Below, in pieces: positions 8,975 through 16,136 of a stretch of 64,000 nucleotides of DNA (the stretch's first letter is position 1; each line of letters opens with the position of its first letter). A program made the position numbers and the translations under genes. Origin of the DNA: Deferribacter abyssi (GTDB taxonomy: Bacteria > Chrysiogenota > Deferribacteres > Deferribacterales > Deferribacteraceae). The notes beneath the pieces are model-generated. The model did not search any database and was not told the origin of the DNA. It worked only from the letters and a program-made list of their open reading frames with translations. The stretch covers positions 124,001-188,000 of the forward strand of contig NZ_JAQNCS010000001.1 in NCBI RefSeq assembly GCF_049472655.1, given 5' to 3'.

Positions 8975-9829
8975 TTATTGAACATCTTCTTTATATCTTT
9001 TTTGAGCATTTTTTACCCATTCAATAAAAAAAGATAAAAAAATTGCAAGCATTAAAGAAGTGATAAAGGAAACAGCTATTATTAGTTTTGTTTTTGGTTT
9101 AGATGGTTTGTCTGGGTATATTGGATCTGATAAGTAAGTTACTTTGTTAAATTTATCATATTTTTCAAGCGTTTCTAAAATTAAATTGTATCTGCGTTCA
9201 GTGTTTAGCAAAGCGTTTAAAGGATCAAATCCCAAATAAAGATTATCTCTTTGTGGATTGAAACTTTTTAGTTTTTTAATTAAAAACTTGTATTCCACTA
9301 TTTTTGAGTAAAGATTTTCTTTTTCTTTTTCTAGTAGCAATTTGTTTTGCTGTAGTGATTCTTTGATGAGATTTAAGTTGTTAATATAATCTAGAATTTT
9401 GTTTAATATATTCTTTGCTAAAGCTGAATCCTGAACATCAATTCTGATTGTCAATAAATTACCTCTTTTTATATCTGAGACTTTAATACTTTTAAGCGTT
9501 TGAATTTCCTTATCGCTTAATTGTAAATAAGTTTTCAAAGTATTTTCGTCATATTTATCTAAGTTTAACAGCAAACTCTTGATATCGTTTTTATTAAAAA
9601 TAGGCTTATTGTTTATTGTTTTTAAATCAGGTAAAAACAAGGTATTTTCTACAGTATAAACTTTTGGTGTTAAAAAAGTATATAAGGTAGCAATAATCAA
9701 CGAAACGATGACTATTGCAAATATTAGTTTTTTATATTTTTTAATTGTTAACCATAACTCATATAAATCAATTTCATCTTCGTAATAATTAGGAATATTT
9801 TGATATTGTGATTTGTTTTCCAATTTCAT
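8975..9829 (-). CDS. Wzz/GumC-type chain-length determinant protein
   Basis: A 284-residue inner-membrane protein with the polysaccharide co-polymerase layout: a short cytoplasmic N-terminus with EDEIDLYELWLTIKKYKKLI, TM1 at ~34-54 (FAIVIVSLIIATLYTFL), a ~180-residue periplasmic coiled-coil-rich domain (KESLQQNKLLLEKEKENLYS) and a proline-rich PIYPDKPSKPKT segment just before TM2 near the C-terminus. Such proteins set the length of O-antigen or exopolysaccharide. No tyrosine-kinase domain is attached, and no glycosyltransferases are nearby. Start ATG 9829 directly follows AGAGGAGG, a close-set ribosome site; a 20-residue longer TTG start has no site. Confidence 0.8.
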   Translation of the reverse strand: MKLENKSQYQNIPNYYEDEIDLYELWLTIKKYKKLIFAIVIVSLIIATLYTFLTPKVYTVENTLFLPDLKTINNKPIFNKNDIKSLLLNLDKYDENTLKTYLQLSDKEIQTLKSIKVSDIKRGNLLTIRIDVQDSALAKNILNKILDYINNLNLIKESLQQNKLLLEKEKENLYSKIVEYKFLIKKLKSFNPQRDNLYLGFDPLNALLNTERRYNLILETLEKYDKFNKVTYLSDPIYPDKPSKPKTKLIIAVSFITSLMLAIFLSFFIEWVKNAQKRYKEDVQ

Positions 9830-10245
9830 CCTCCTCTTATTTAAATTTTTACACAATTTAATTTTAATAGTGAATTTATTTAATTTCAAGAGAGATTAAA
9901 ACTTTGGAGTTGCTCATTTTTATACTAAATAATGGTAATTAGGATTTTTATCTTTTTTAACTTTAAATTATACTATTCCATGACTGTGGAGATGTTTTTT
10001 GGTGTATATGTGATACTTTTACATGGCGCTAATTGTAGCAGCTTTTGTAAAATCAGATGATTATATTCAAAATACTTTAAATTTAAATGTTTATAGTTTC
10101 ATTTTAAAATGAAAGGTTGATTCTATCTTTGATTTGATTAATTTATGTTTTAAAAGAGGAAATGTGTTGGGGTGATGGTTATAGTAGCTTGATAATACAA
10201 TTAAATTGATATGATAAGTTACAAGTTTAGAAAGTGTAGGTATAA
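9830..10245. other. Long AT-rich intergenic region between divergent genes
   Basis: About 416 bases without a supported gene, between the Wzz-like gene (minus) and the cysteine-cluster gene (plus). It contains a perfect 18-nt palindrome TTTCATTTTAAAATGAAA at 10097-10114. A 30-codon ORF at 10022 (MALIVAAFVKSDD...) has no ribosome site. Promoters for both flanking genes are expected here, but none is clear enough to mark. Confidence 0.5.
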
Positions 10246-10845
10246 ATGAATAAAGATGAGGTTTATAAAAGTGTAAAAGAAATTGTTGCTAAATATGGTT
10301 TGAATTTAAAGGGATTACGTGAGATTTTGGCTTTTACAGATGGTTTTATAGAGGAAAATAAAGAGAAATTTAATACGGAGTTGATTGATTGTAAGTCAGG
10401 ATGTGGTTACTGCTGTGTTGTAAATATATCAGTTTTAGGAATTGAAGCAGAAAATATAGCAGAATATTTAACGTCAGATTTTCATAATGACATTATGAAC
10501 TTAAAACAGAAGTTGAGAGAGAAATATTTGCTTGCCAGAGGACTTACGGATGAGGAGAGAATTGCAGCTAAAATAGAATGCATTTTTTTGGATGATTGTA
10601 AAAACTGTATGATTTATCCTGTGAGACCTATTTTATGCAGGAGTGTGACTTCTACTGACCATAATAAATGTATTGAAGCAGTTACAATGAGTGTTATGGA
10701 TGAAGATATAAAGATAATTTCAAATATTTATATTAAAGAGATATATGAAACTGTTTACATTGCTCTAGCGGATGTTTTAAAAGAAAAAGGTAAAGATTGT
10801 AAAAGTTATCGTTTGCTTGATATTATGTGCAAATTATTGAATTAA
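10246..10845 (+). CDS. YkgJ-type cysteine-cluster protein (putative Zn/Fe-binding)
   Basis: A 199-residue protein with the metal-chelating pattern of the CxxxCxxCC (YkgJ/UPF0153) family: CKSGCGYCC at residues 49-57, then DDCKNCMIYPVRPILCRS with further cysteines at ~125-140. These proteins are thought to bind a zinc ion or Fe-S cluster, and the biochemical role is unknown. There is no signal peptide. It stands alone on the plus strand after a long upstream region. The ribosome site is weak (AGGT about 7 nt upstream). Confidence 0.8.
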   Translation: MNKDEVYKSVKEIVAKYGLNLKGLREILAFTDGFIEENKEKFNTELIDCKSGCGYCCVVNISVLGIEAENIAEYLTSDFHNDIMNLKQKLREKYLLARGLTDEERIAAKIECIFLDDCKNCMIYPVRPILCRSVTSTDHNKCIEAVTMSVMDEDIKIISNIYIKEIYETVYIALADVLKEKGKDCKSYRLLDIMCKLLN

Positions 10846-10847
10846 AT

Positions 10848-11012
10848 TTACCTTATGAAAGTGTTTAGTTCAGAGAGAGGAAGCATAATTGAGAATACAA
10901 TAAATCCTACAATGAGTCCTATAAAGGCAATAAATAAAGGTTCGATAAGCGTAATGAAGCGTGAGGTTAGTTTTTCAATATCCTTTTTGTAGTAATTTAT
11001 TGTTTTTCTCAG
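10848..11012 (-). pseudogene. Relic of a GspF/PilC type II secretion/pilus membrane protein (C-terminus only)
   Basis: The minus strand reads an open stretch of ~54 codons ending at TAA 10850-10848. It translates to NYYKKDIEKLTSRFITLIEP, then a hydrophobic LFIAFIGLIVGFIVFSIMLP segment, then LSELNTFIR. This is the characteristic last cytoplasmic helix and last TM of GspF/PilC proteins (Y..EV...L..LIEP...V..G..VG.IV....LP). An in-frame stop lies just upstream at 11013-11015, and no more of the ~400-residue protein can be found. It is therefore a decayed fragment, not a gene with a start. Recognition is by motif memory, not search. Confidence 0.65.
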
Positions 11013-11111
11013 TTAATTAGAGGAATTTTTAGTTTAAATAAAAAATATTTTATGATGAAATAACTTGTTGCTATTAGATACCAAAAAAGAACCTCTTTTA
11101 AATACGTAAGC

Positions 11112-11363
11112 TTATTTTTGTTCATCGGTCATTTGAGGGATAAAGCTAAAGAGTAAAGAACCTGTAAAAAAGCCATATAAAATTATTGTTTTAAAAGTCA
11201 AAAAATTTACTGAGATAAAAAATATGGATACGAAGCTAATAATTTGACCAAATCTCTTCAAATTTAGGTTTTCGTTTTTGTTTTTTATAAAACCTTCTAT
11301 CTGGACATAAACAAAGCCACCCAAAATCATTCCTGCTACGAAAATGAGTATGTTATCAATCAT
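11112..11363 (-). CDS. Small hypothetical membrane protein
   Basis: 83 residues with three likely hydrophobic segments: IDNILIFVAGMILGGFVYVQ (residues 2-21), IISFVSIFFISVNFLTF (~41-57) and IILYGFFTGSLLFSFI (~60-75), with a Lys/Asn-rich loop between the first two. The start overlaps the end of larB by 8 nt, so it is translated as part of that operon. I do not recognise the family. It is a real gene on the evidence of overlap and composition, but its function is unknown. Confidence 0.6.
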   Translation of the reverse strand: MIDNILIFVAGMILGGFVYVQIEGFIKNKNENLNLKRFGQIISFVSIFFISVNFLTFKTIILYGFFTGSLLFSFIPQMTDEQK

Positions 11364-12123
11364 GTTTAGCCTCTGATAAGCAGTTTAAAATTCTAAAAGC
11401 TGCCATTGCAGCACCAAATCCATTATCGATATTTACTACAGTAATACCATTTGCACAGCTTGTGAGCATGGCAAATAATGGGGTAAAACCTCCAAGTGCA
11501 GTGCCATACCCAACAGATGTTGGCACAGCTATAATTGGTTGACGGAATAACCCACCAACGACACTTGGAAGAGCACCTTCCATTCCAGCAATTACGATGA
11601 GAATAGTGTGTTTTTCCAAATCTTCCGAATATTTAAAAAAGCGGTGAATTCCTGAAACTCCAACATCAATATAGTTTTTTGCAGCAACTCCAAGAACCTT
11701 CAAGGTTTCATGAGCTTCGTAAGCTACTTTAGCATCAGAGCTACCAGCAGTAATTATGCCAACCGTTTTCTTAAATTTGCAAGGTGGGTATTCAAAATTT
11801 TTAGCTGTACCACTTTTTCTACAAAAGGTTACATTGGAGCCAAACTGTTTTGTGAGGGTGTCAATTTTGAGGTTATCAAGTCCTGTGCAAAAAAAACGAA
11901 GATCTTTTTCAAGATATAATTTAATAATGCTTTCAAGCTGATTAATTGTTTTCTCTTTTCCATAAATTACTTCATCAAAACCAAGACGTTTTCTTCTGTG
12001 AGTATCAATGTGAAACTCATCATGATTAAGAATAAATCTTTCTTCTATCTTTTGTGCAGCTGCTATACTATCAAGTTTACCTGATTTTAATTCTTCTAAA
12101 ATACGTAATATATCCTTATTCAC
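11356..12123 (-). CDS. larB: Nickel pincer cofactor biosynthesis protein LarB (AIR carboxylase-like)
   Basis: A 255-residue protein that carboxylates and hydrolyses nicotinic acid adenine dinucleotide in making the nickel-pincer cofactor of lactate racemase-type enzymes. The N-terminal LarB-specific part includes RRKRLGFDEVIYGKEKT. The C-terminal PurE-like domain shows VGIITAGSSDAKVAYEAHET, VSGIHRF, VIAGMEGALPSVVGGLFRQP with IIAVPTSVGYGTALGGFTPL, and VVNIDNGFGAAMAA. The start is GTG at 12123, overlapping the end of rlmE by 8 nt. LarC and LarE are not in the window. Older databases call this family 'NCAIR mutase-related'. Confidence 0.88.
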   Translation of the reverse strand: MNKDILRILEELKSGKLDSIAAAQKIEERFILNHDEFHIDTHRRKRLGFDEVIYGKEKTINQLESIIKLYLEKDLRFFCTGLDNLKIDTLTKQFGSNVTFCRKSGTAKNFEYPPCKFKKTVGIITAGSSDAKVAYEAHETLKVLGVAAKNYIDVGVSGIHRFFKYSEDLEKHTILIVIAGMEGALPSVVGGLFRQPIIAVPTSVGYGTALGGFTPLFAMLTSCANGITVVNIDNGFGAAMAAFRILNCLSEAKHD

Positions 12124-12706
12124 CTTTGTATCCTTTACAGACTATGTAAATTTCGAAGGAGCTTTTTCTTGTGGCATCAGGTCGGATAATCTTAATCGTT
12201 GAAAATTTCGTTTTTAATAATTTTATGAATTCATCTCTATCTTCACCGTCAAAAAGCTTGAATAGAAAGTTTCCGCCTTTTTTTAGCACTTTTTCTGCAA
12301 AGGAGAGTATTGTTTTTACTAGTTCAAGACTATTAACATGATCTGTAATCTTTTGCCCAGTAGTGTTTGGAGCTGCATCAGAAATTACTGTGTCAAAATT
12401 TCTTGAAATATCTAATACTTTGTCAAGAGTTTCAGCATCAAGGAGGTTGCCCTGAATAAAATGAAAATTGTGAAAAGTGATACCTTCCACTGGCAAAATA
12501 TCAACTCCAACAACTAATCCCTTATTTCCTACTATGGTTAATACTGCCTGGGACCAGCCACCGGGAGCGCATCCTGCGTCCAGAACGACATCCCCTTTTT
12601 TTATAAGCTGATATTTGTTGTTTATTTCTATTAATTTATAAGCTGCTCTTGATTTAAAACCTTCTTTTTTTGCTTTTTTGTAATAAGCATCTTTTCTTTT
12701 ATACAT
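12116..12706 (-). CDS. rlmE: 23S rRNA (uridine-2'-O-)-methyltransferase RlmE/FtsJ
   Basis: A 196-residue Rossmann methyltransferase that methylates the 2'-OH of U2552 in the ribosomal A-loop, a late step in 50S assembly. Motifs: SRAAYKLIEINNKYQLIKKG (substrate-side helix with catalytic Lys), DVVLDAGCAPGGWSQAVL (SAM binding), TVISDAAPNTTG (catalytic Asp), GGNFLFKLFDGED (catalytic Lys) and SSFEIYIVCKGYKG (catalytic Glu), i.e. the K-D-K-E set is complete. A GGAGAT site precedes the ATG. It lies between rng and larB, overlapping larB. Confidence 0.94.
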   Translation of the reverse strand: MYKRKDAYYKKAKKEGFKSRAAYKLIEINNKYQLIKKGDVVLDAGCAPGGWSQAVLTIVGNKGLVVGVDILPVEGITFHNFHFIQGNLLDAETLDKVLDISRNFDTVISDAAPNTTGQKITDHVNSLELVKTILSFAEKVLKKGGNFLFKLFDGEDRDEFIKLLKTKFSTIKIIRPDATRKSSFEIYIVCKGYKGE

Positions 12707-12750
12707 TTAATCTCCAAAAAATTTTCTTTTTATTTAAAAAGAGATGTTGA

Positions 12751-14274
12751 TTAAATTGATTCGAGAGGGATAACTTCATAATGTTCTAAATGAAAAGTAT
12801 TATTTGCTTTTACTTCTATAGCTATGTTAAACATAAGTTCGATTTCATCGATACTGTCTTTTTCATTATTCAACAGGATATCCACCACATCGGAGTGTGC
12901 TTCTATAAAAATTTTCTTTTTTTCATAATATGGAGCAATTCTTCTGATTTCTCTCAAAATATCATAACATACAGTAACTTTGGACTTAATGAATCCTTTT
13001 CCATCGCAATAGGGGCAGTTTTCACTCAGAGCTTTAGTAAGGCTTTCTTTTACTCTTTTTCTTGTTATTTCAAATAAGCCTAATGGGGATATATTCACAA
13101 CGGTTACTTTACCTCTATCTTTTTTGAATTCTTGATTGAGTGTTTGTAGTACCTTATCTATATGTTCTTCTTTTTCCATGTCAATAAAGTCAACAATGAT
13201 TATACCTCCTATATTTCTAAGCCTTAATTGATATGCAATCTCTTTTGCTGCCTCTAAATTAGTTTTTAGAATAGTTTCTTCAAAATTTCGTTTTCCAACA
13301 AATTTGCCAGTATTAACATCAATGACTGTGAGTGCTTCAGCCTGATCTATAACAATATAACCGCCAGATTTGAGCCAAACTACTCTATCAAACATTCTAT
13401 TAATTTCTATTTCAATATTGTAATAATCAAAGATTGGGATACTGTTTTCATAAAGCTTGATTTCAAGGTCGAGATTGGGCAGGTATTCTCTATAAAAAGA
13501 TTTTAACTTTAAATAGTCTGATCTGTTATCTATTATTATCCTTTTAACATCGTTGGTTGTAATGTCTCTGAGCGTTCGAAAAAGGAGTTCTAAGTCTTTA
13601 TAGAGAAGTTCTGGGGCGTGTGATGAAGACATTTTTTCTGAAATTTTATTCCATAACCTGATGAGGTAATCCATGTCGGATTCAAGATCTTCTTTTGAAG
13701 AACCTTCACTTACAGTTCGTGCTATTAATCCGAAGTTATTGGGTTTTAATTCTGTAAGTATGTTTCTTAAACGTTCTCTTTCTTCTTCGTCTTCGATTTT
13801 TCTTGAAACACCTATATGATTGTAATATGGCATTAACACAAGATATCGTCCTGGTAATGTGAGATGGGTAGTGAGTCTTGCACCTTTTTGTCCTATTGGT
13901 TCTTTAGCTACTTGTACTACAATTTCTTGCCCTTCTTGAATTATGTCTTGGATAGGAATTTGCTGTTTTCCATTTACTGATTCATCAATATCATTTTCGG
14001 TTTGCTCTTCATCGATGTTTTGATAAATCATGTCTTCATTTATATTTTCTGCTATTAAGTCAGCTACATGTAAGAAGGCTGCTTTTTCTAATCCTATATC
14101 CACAAAGGCTGACTGCATACCTGGTAACACTTTTACTACTTTTCCTTTGTATATATTTCCGGCTACACCTTTTTTATTATGGCGTTCTATATAGATTTCG
14201 GATACGGTACCGTTTTCTAGAATGGCAACTCTAGTTTCGTTTACGGTTGAATTTATAATAATTTCTTTTGACAT
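12751..14274 (-). CDS. rng: Ribonuclease G
   Basis: A 507-residue endoribonuclease of the RNase E/G family, acting in 16S rRNA 5' maturation and mRNA decay. The N-terminal S1 domain starts GNIYKGKVVKVLPGMQSAFV and is interrupted by a ~30-residue acidic insert (EQTENDIDESVNGKQQI, ~90-115). The 5' sensor/RNase H-like region and the DNase I-like catalytic part contain VIDVNTGKFVGKRNFEETIL and GGIIIVDFIDM with the metal-binding Asp residues. A Zn-link CPYCDGKG has Cys420 and Cys423. It has no long C-terminal scaffold, so it is RNase G rather than E. It starts immediately after the mglA stop. Confidence 0.93.
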   Translation of the reverse strand: MSKEIIINSTVNETRVAILENGTVSEIYIERHNKKGVAGNIYKGKVVKVLPGMQSAFVDIGLEKAAFLHVADLIAENINEDMIYQNIDEEQTENDIDESVNGKQQIPIQDIIQEGQEIVVQVAKEPIGQKGARLTTHLTLPGRYLVLMPYYNHIGVSRKIEDEEERERLRNILTELKPNNFGLIARTVSEGSSKEDLESDMDYLIRLWNKISEKMSSSHAPELLYKDLELLFRTLRDITTNDVKRIIIDNRSDYLKLKSFYREYLPNLDLEIKLYENSIPIFDYYNIEIEINRMFDRVVWLKSGGYIVIDQAEALTVIDVNTGKFVGKRNFEETILKTNLEAAKEIAYQLRLRNIGGIIIVDFIDMEKEEHIDKVLQTLNQEFKKDRGKVTVVNISPLGLFEITRKRVKESLTKALSENCPYCDGKGFIKSKVTVCYDILREIRRIAPYYEKKKIFIEAHSDVVDILLNNEKDSIDEIELMFNIAIEVKANNTFHLEHYEVIPLESI

Positions 14275-14856
14275 TTAACTTTTCAATTTAAAAATAATCT
14301 CTTTTACTATTGCTTTAAGTGTATCAAATACTCCAACACCTTTAATAGCAATAGCCTCAAAAGATGGGACTTTTCTATAATTCAATGCATTTTCAAGTTC
14401 ATTTACTGGTATTATATTTGGTAAATCCCTTTTATTATATTGTAATACAAGTGGAATAATGTCAAGGTCATAACCATGTTCTGATAAATTGTCTCTAAGA
14501 TTATCGAAACTATCAAGATTAGCATCCATTCTATCTACTTGAGAATCAGCTACAAAAACAATTCCATCGGCACCTTTTAAAATAAGTTTTCTACTGGCGT
14601 CATAGAAAATCTGACCCGGGACTGTGTAAAGGTGAAATCTTAGCTTGTAGCCTTTTATAGTACCAAGACTAAGGGGCATGAAATCGAAAAACAAGGTTCT
14701 TTCTACCTCTGTAGCCAATGAAATCATTTTTCCGCGCATTTTTGGGTCTGTTTTATTGTATATGTACTGAAGGTTAGTTGTTTTCCCGCATAAACCTGGT
14801 CCATAGTATACAATCTTACAATTTATTTCTTTCGTAGAATAATTAATAAAAGACAT
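14275..14856 (-). CDS. mglA: MglA-type small Ras-like GTPase
   Basis: 193 residues. In Myxococcus the family sets cell polarity and motility direction. The P-loop is GPGLCGKTT (residues 19-27), the switch region TEVERTLFFDFMPLSLGTI is the MglA family marker, and the Walker B/G3 region is TVPGQ instead of the Ras DTAGQ, as usual for MglA. NKRD gives guanine specificity. It lies 2 nt after a roadblock protein gene of MglB type, its usual GAP, and directly before rng. A chemosensory operon at 22912-31082 could be an input, but that is inference. Confidence 0.92.
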   Translation of the reverse strand: MSFINYSTKEINCKIVYYGPGLCGKTTNLQYIYNKTDPKMRGKMISLATEVERTLFFDFMPLSLGTIKGYKLRFHLYTVPGQIFYDASRKLILKGADGIVFVADSQVDRMDANLDSFDNLRDNLSEHGYDLDIIPLVLQYNKRDLPNIIPVNELENALNYRKVPSFEAIAIKGVGVFDTLKAIVKEIIFKLKS

Positions 14857-14858
14857 AT

Positions 14859-15344
14859 TTAATCCCCTTGAAAAAGCTTTTCAATATCTTCTTCTGTGAT
14901 ATCCTCAAAAATTGGTTTATTTCCGTTATTAGTTTTATTGTTTTTTATAGAACTAATAATTTGAGTTAGGTTATTTATAGTTTTCTTAACCCTTAATCTT
15001 ACTAACCCTAACGATGTGGATTCATCAAAAATAACTACCAAAATAAACTTTTGATTTATTAAGTTTATATGTATATGCTCATTTTCACCTTCGTGAAAAA
15101 GGATTGAAAACTCTTTTTCACCCAAAAGTTTTGCTAAGCCGTCTGTGGCAGCTACATTTCCTGCAATTAGTGCTCCAAGTGATGTTTTATCATACCCTTC
15201 GGTATCTTTGCTGCTACTTATAATTTGACCGTTTTTATCAAGCAAAAAAACAGCTTTGGCGTTTGATTCATCTTTTAATCTGTTTAATTCTGCTTCAATC
15301 TTTGATGTAACATTTCCATCCATTAAAAAATATAATTCGTCCAT
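14859..15344 (-). CDS. mglB: MglB-type roadblock/LC7 protein (GTPase-activating partner of MglA)
   Basis: 161 residues with a roadblock/LC7 fold: NAKAVFLLDKNGQIISSSKD, LGALIAGNVAATDGLAKLLG and ILFHEGENEHIHINLINQKF are the typical strand-helix-strand pattern. A helical, Lys/Asn-rich tail follows (residues ~130-161). MglB dimers bind MglA-GTP and stimulate hydrolysis, setting the pole of the cell. It is first in the minus-strand operon mglB-mglA-rng-rlmE-larB-small membrane protein. An AGGAT-type ribosome site lies 7 nt before the ATG. Confidence 0.85.
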   Translation of the reverse strand: MDELYFLMDGNVTSKIEAELNRLKDESNAKAVFLLDKNGQIISSSKDTEGYDKTSLGALIAGNVAATDGLAKLLGEKEFSILFHEGENEHIHINLINQKFILVVIFDESTSLGLVRLRVKKTINNLTQIISSIKNNKTNNGNKPIFEDITEEDIEKLFQGD

Positions 15345-15381
15345 ATTTTAATCCTGAAAATTACTAAAAAAATTTCTTTTA

Positions 15382-15408
15382 TTGCAAATTCTTAAATTAT
15401 TATATAAT
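15382..15408 (+). promoter_or_regulatory. Putative promoter of the thioesterase operon
   Basis: TTGCAA (15382-15387) and TATAAT (15403-15408) with a 15-nt spacer. The -10 box ends only 8 nt before the ATG at 15417, so the transcript would be nearly or fully leaderless. No Shine-Dalgarno site lies before this ATG. Confidence 0.45.
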
Positions 15409-15416
15409 AATTTAAT

Positions 15417-16136
15417 ATGAAATTCAAAGTAAATGCAATAATTAATTCTTACGACATTGATTTTAAAGGAGAATTGACACTTAATGCAATAGCAAAATAT
15501 TTTCAGATTGCTGCTATAACCCATTCTAATTACGCGGGTTATACAAACGGTTTTTTTACAGAAAGTGGATTTGCATGGATACTAAATAGATTGCATATAA
15601 AAATTTTAGAATATCCTGTTTATATGGATAAAATTAACGTTATTACATGGAGTAAAGGTTCCAAAGGTTTTTTTGCATTTCGTGATTTTATTTTGGAAAA
15701 ATCAGGGGAAAAATGTGTTGTTGGTAGTAGCGTTTGGCTTCTTATAGATGTGACAAATAAAAGACCTGTGAAGGTTAAAAAAGAAATTGTTGAAAAATAT
15801 ACTGTAGAAAATAAAAATGCATTTAATTCTAATATAAGACAATACAAACCTGATAAAATCGAAAAAGCTGATAATGTGTTTGAATATCAGCTTAGATATA
15901 AAGATTATGATATAAATGGGCATGTGAACAATTCGGTCTATTTTGAGTTGATAGAAGATGCTATATACAAAGAATATAATAAAAAGGTTTCTGAAATTAA
16001 GATTTGCTATTTTAAAGAGATTAATCAACAATTAAGAGATGTATATGTTCTTCTTACAAAAAAAGATGATAGTTTGATTTATTCAATTTGTCTAGAAGAT
16101 ACGGTTTTTGCATCAGGTGAAGCAATTGTTTCGTAA
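15417..16136 (+). CDS. Acyl-ACP thioesterase-like double hotdog protein
   Basis: 239 residues forming two hotdog domains like the plant-type FatA/bacterial acyl-ACP thioesterases. The first (residues 1-125) has YDIDFKGELTLNAIAKYFQI and GFAWILNRLHIKI with VITWSKGSKGFFAFRDFIL. The second begins ~150 with YDINGHVNNSVYFELIEDA, the conserved NxHVNNxxY active-site region. It would hydrolyse acyl-ACP to a free fatty acid. A -10 box sits just before the ATG. The next gene starts inside its 3' end. Confidence 0.8.
   Translation: MKFKVNAIINSYDIDFKGELTLNAIAKYFQIAAITHSNYAGYTNGFFTESGFAWILNRLHIKILEYPVYMDKINVITWSKGSKGFFAFRDFILEKSGEKCVVGSSVWLLIDVTNKRPVKVKKEIVEKYTVENKNAFNSNIRQYKPDKIEKADNVFEYQLRYKDYDINGHVNNSVYFELIEDAIYKEYNKKVSEIKICYFKEINQQLRDVYVLLTKKDDSLIYSICLEDTVFASGEAIVS

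Noticed and set aside
10022..10114. 30-codon ORF starting MALIVAAFVKSDD
   Set aside because: No ribosome site, no recognisable motif, and it ends in an AT-rich palindrome; not enough to call a gene.
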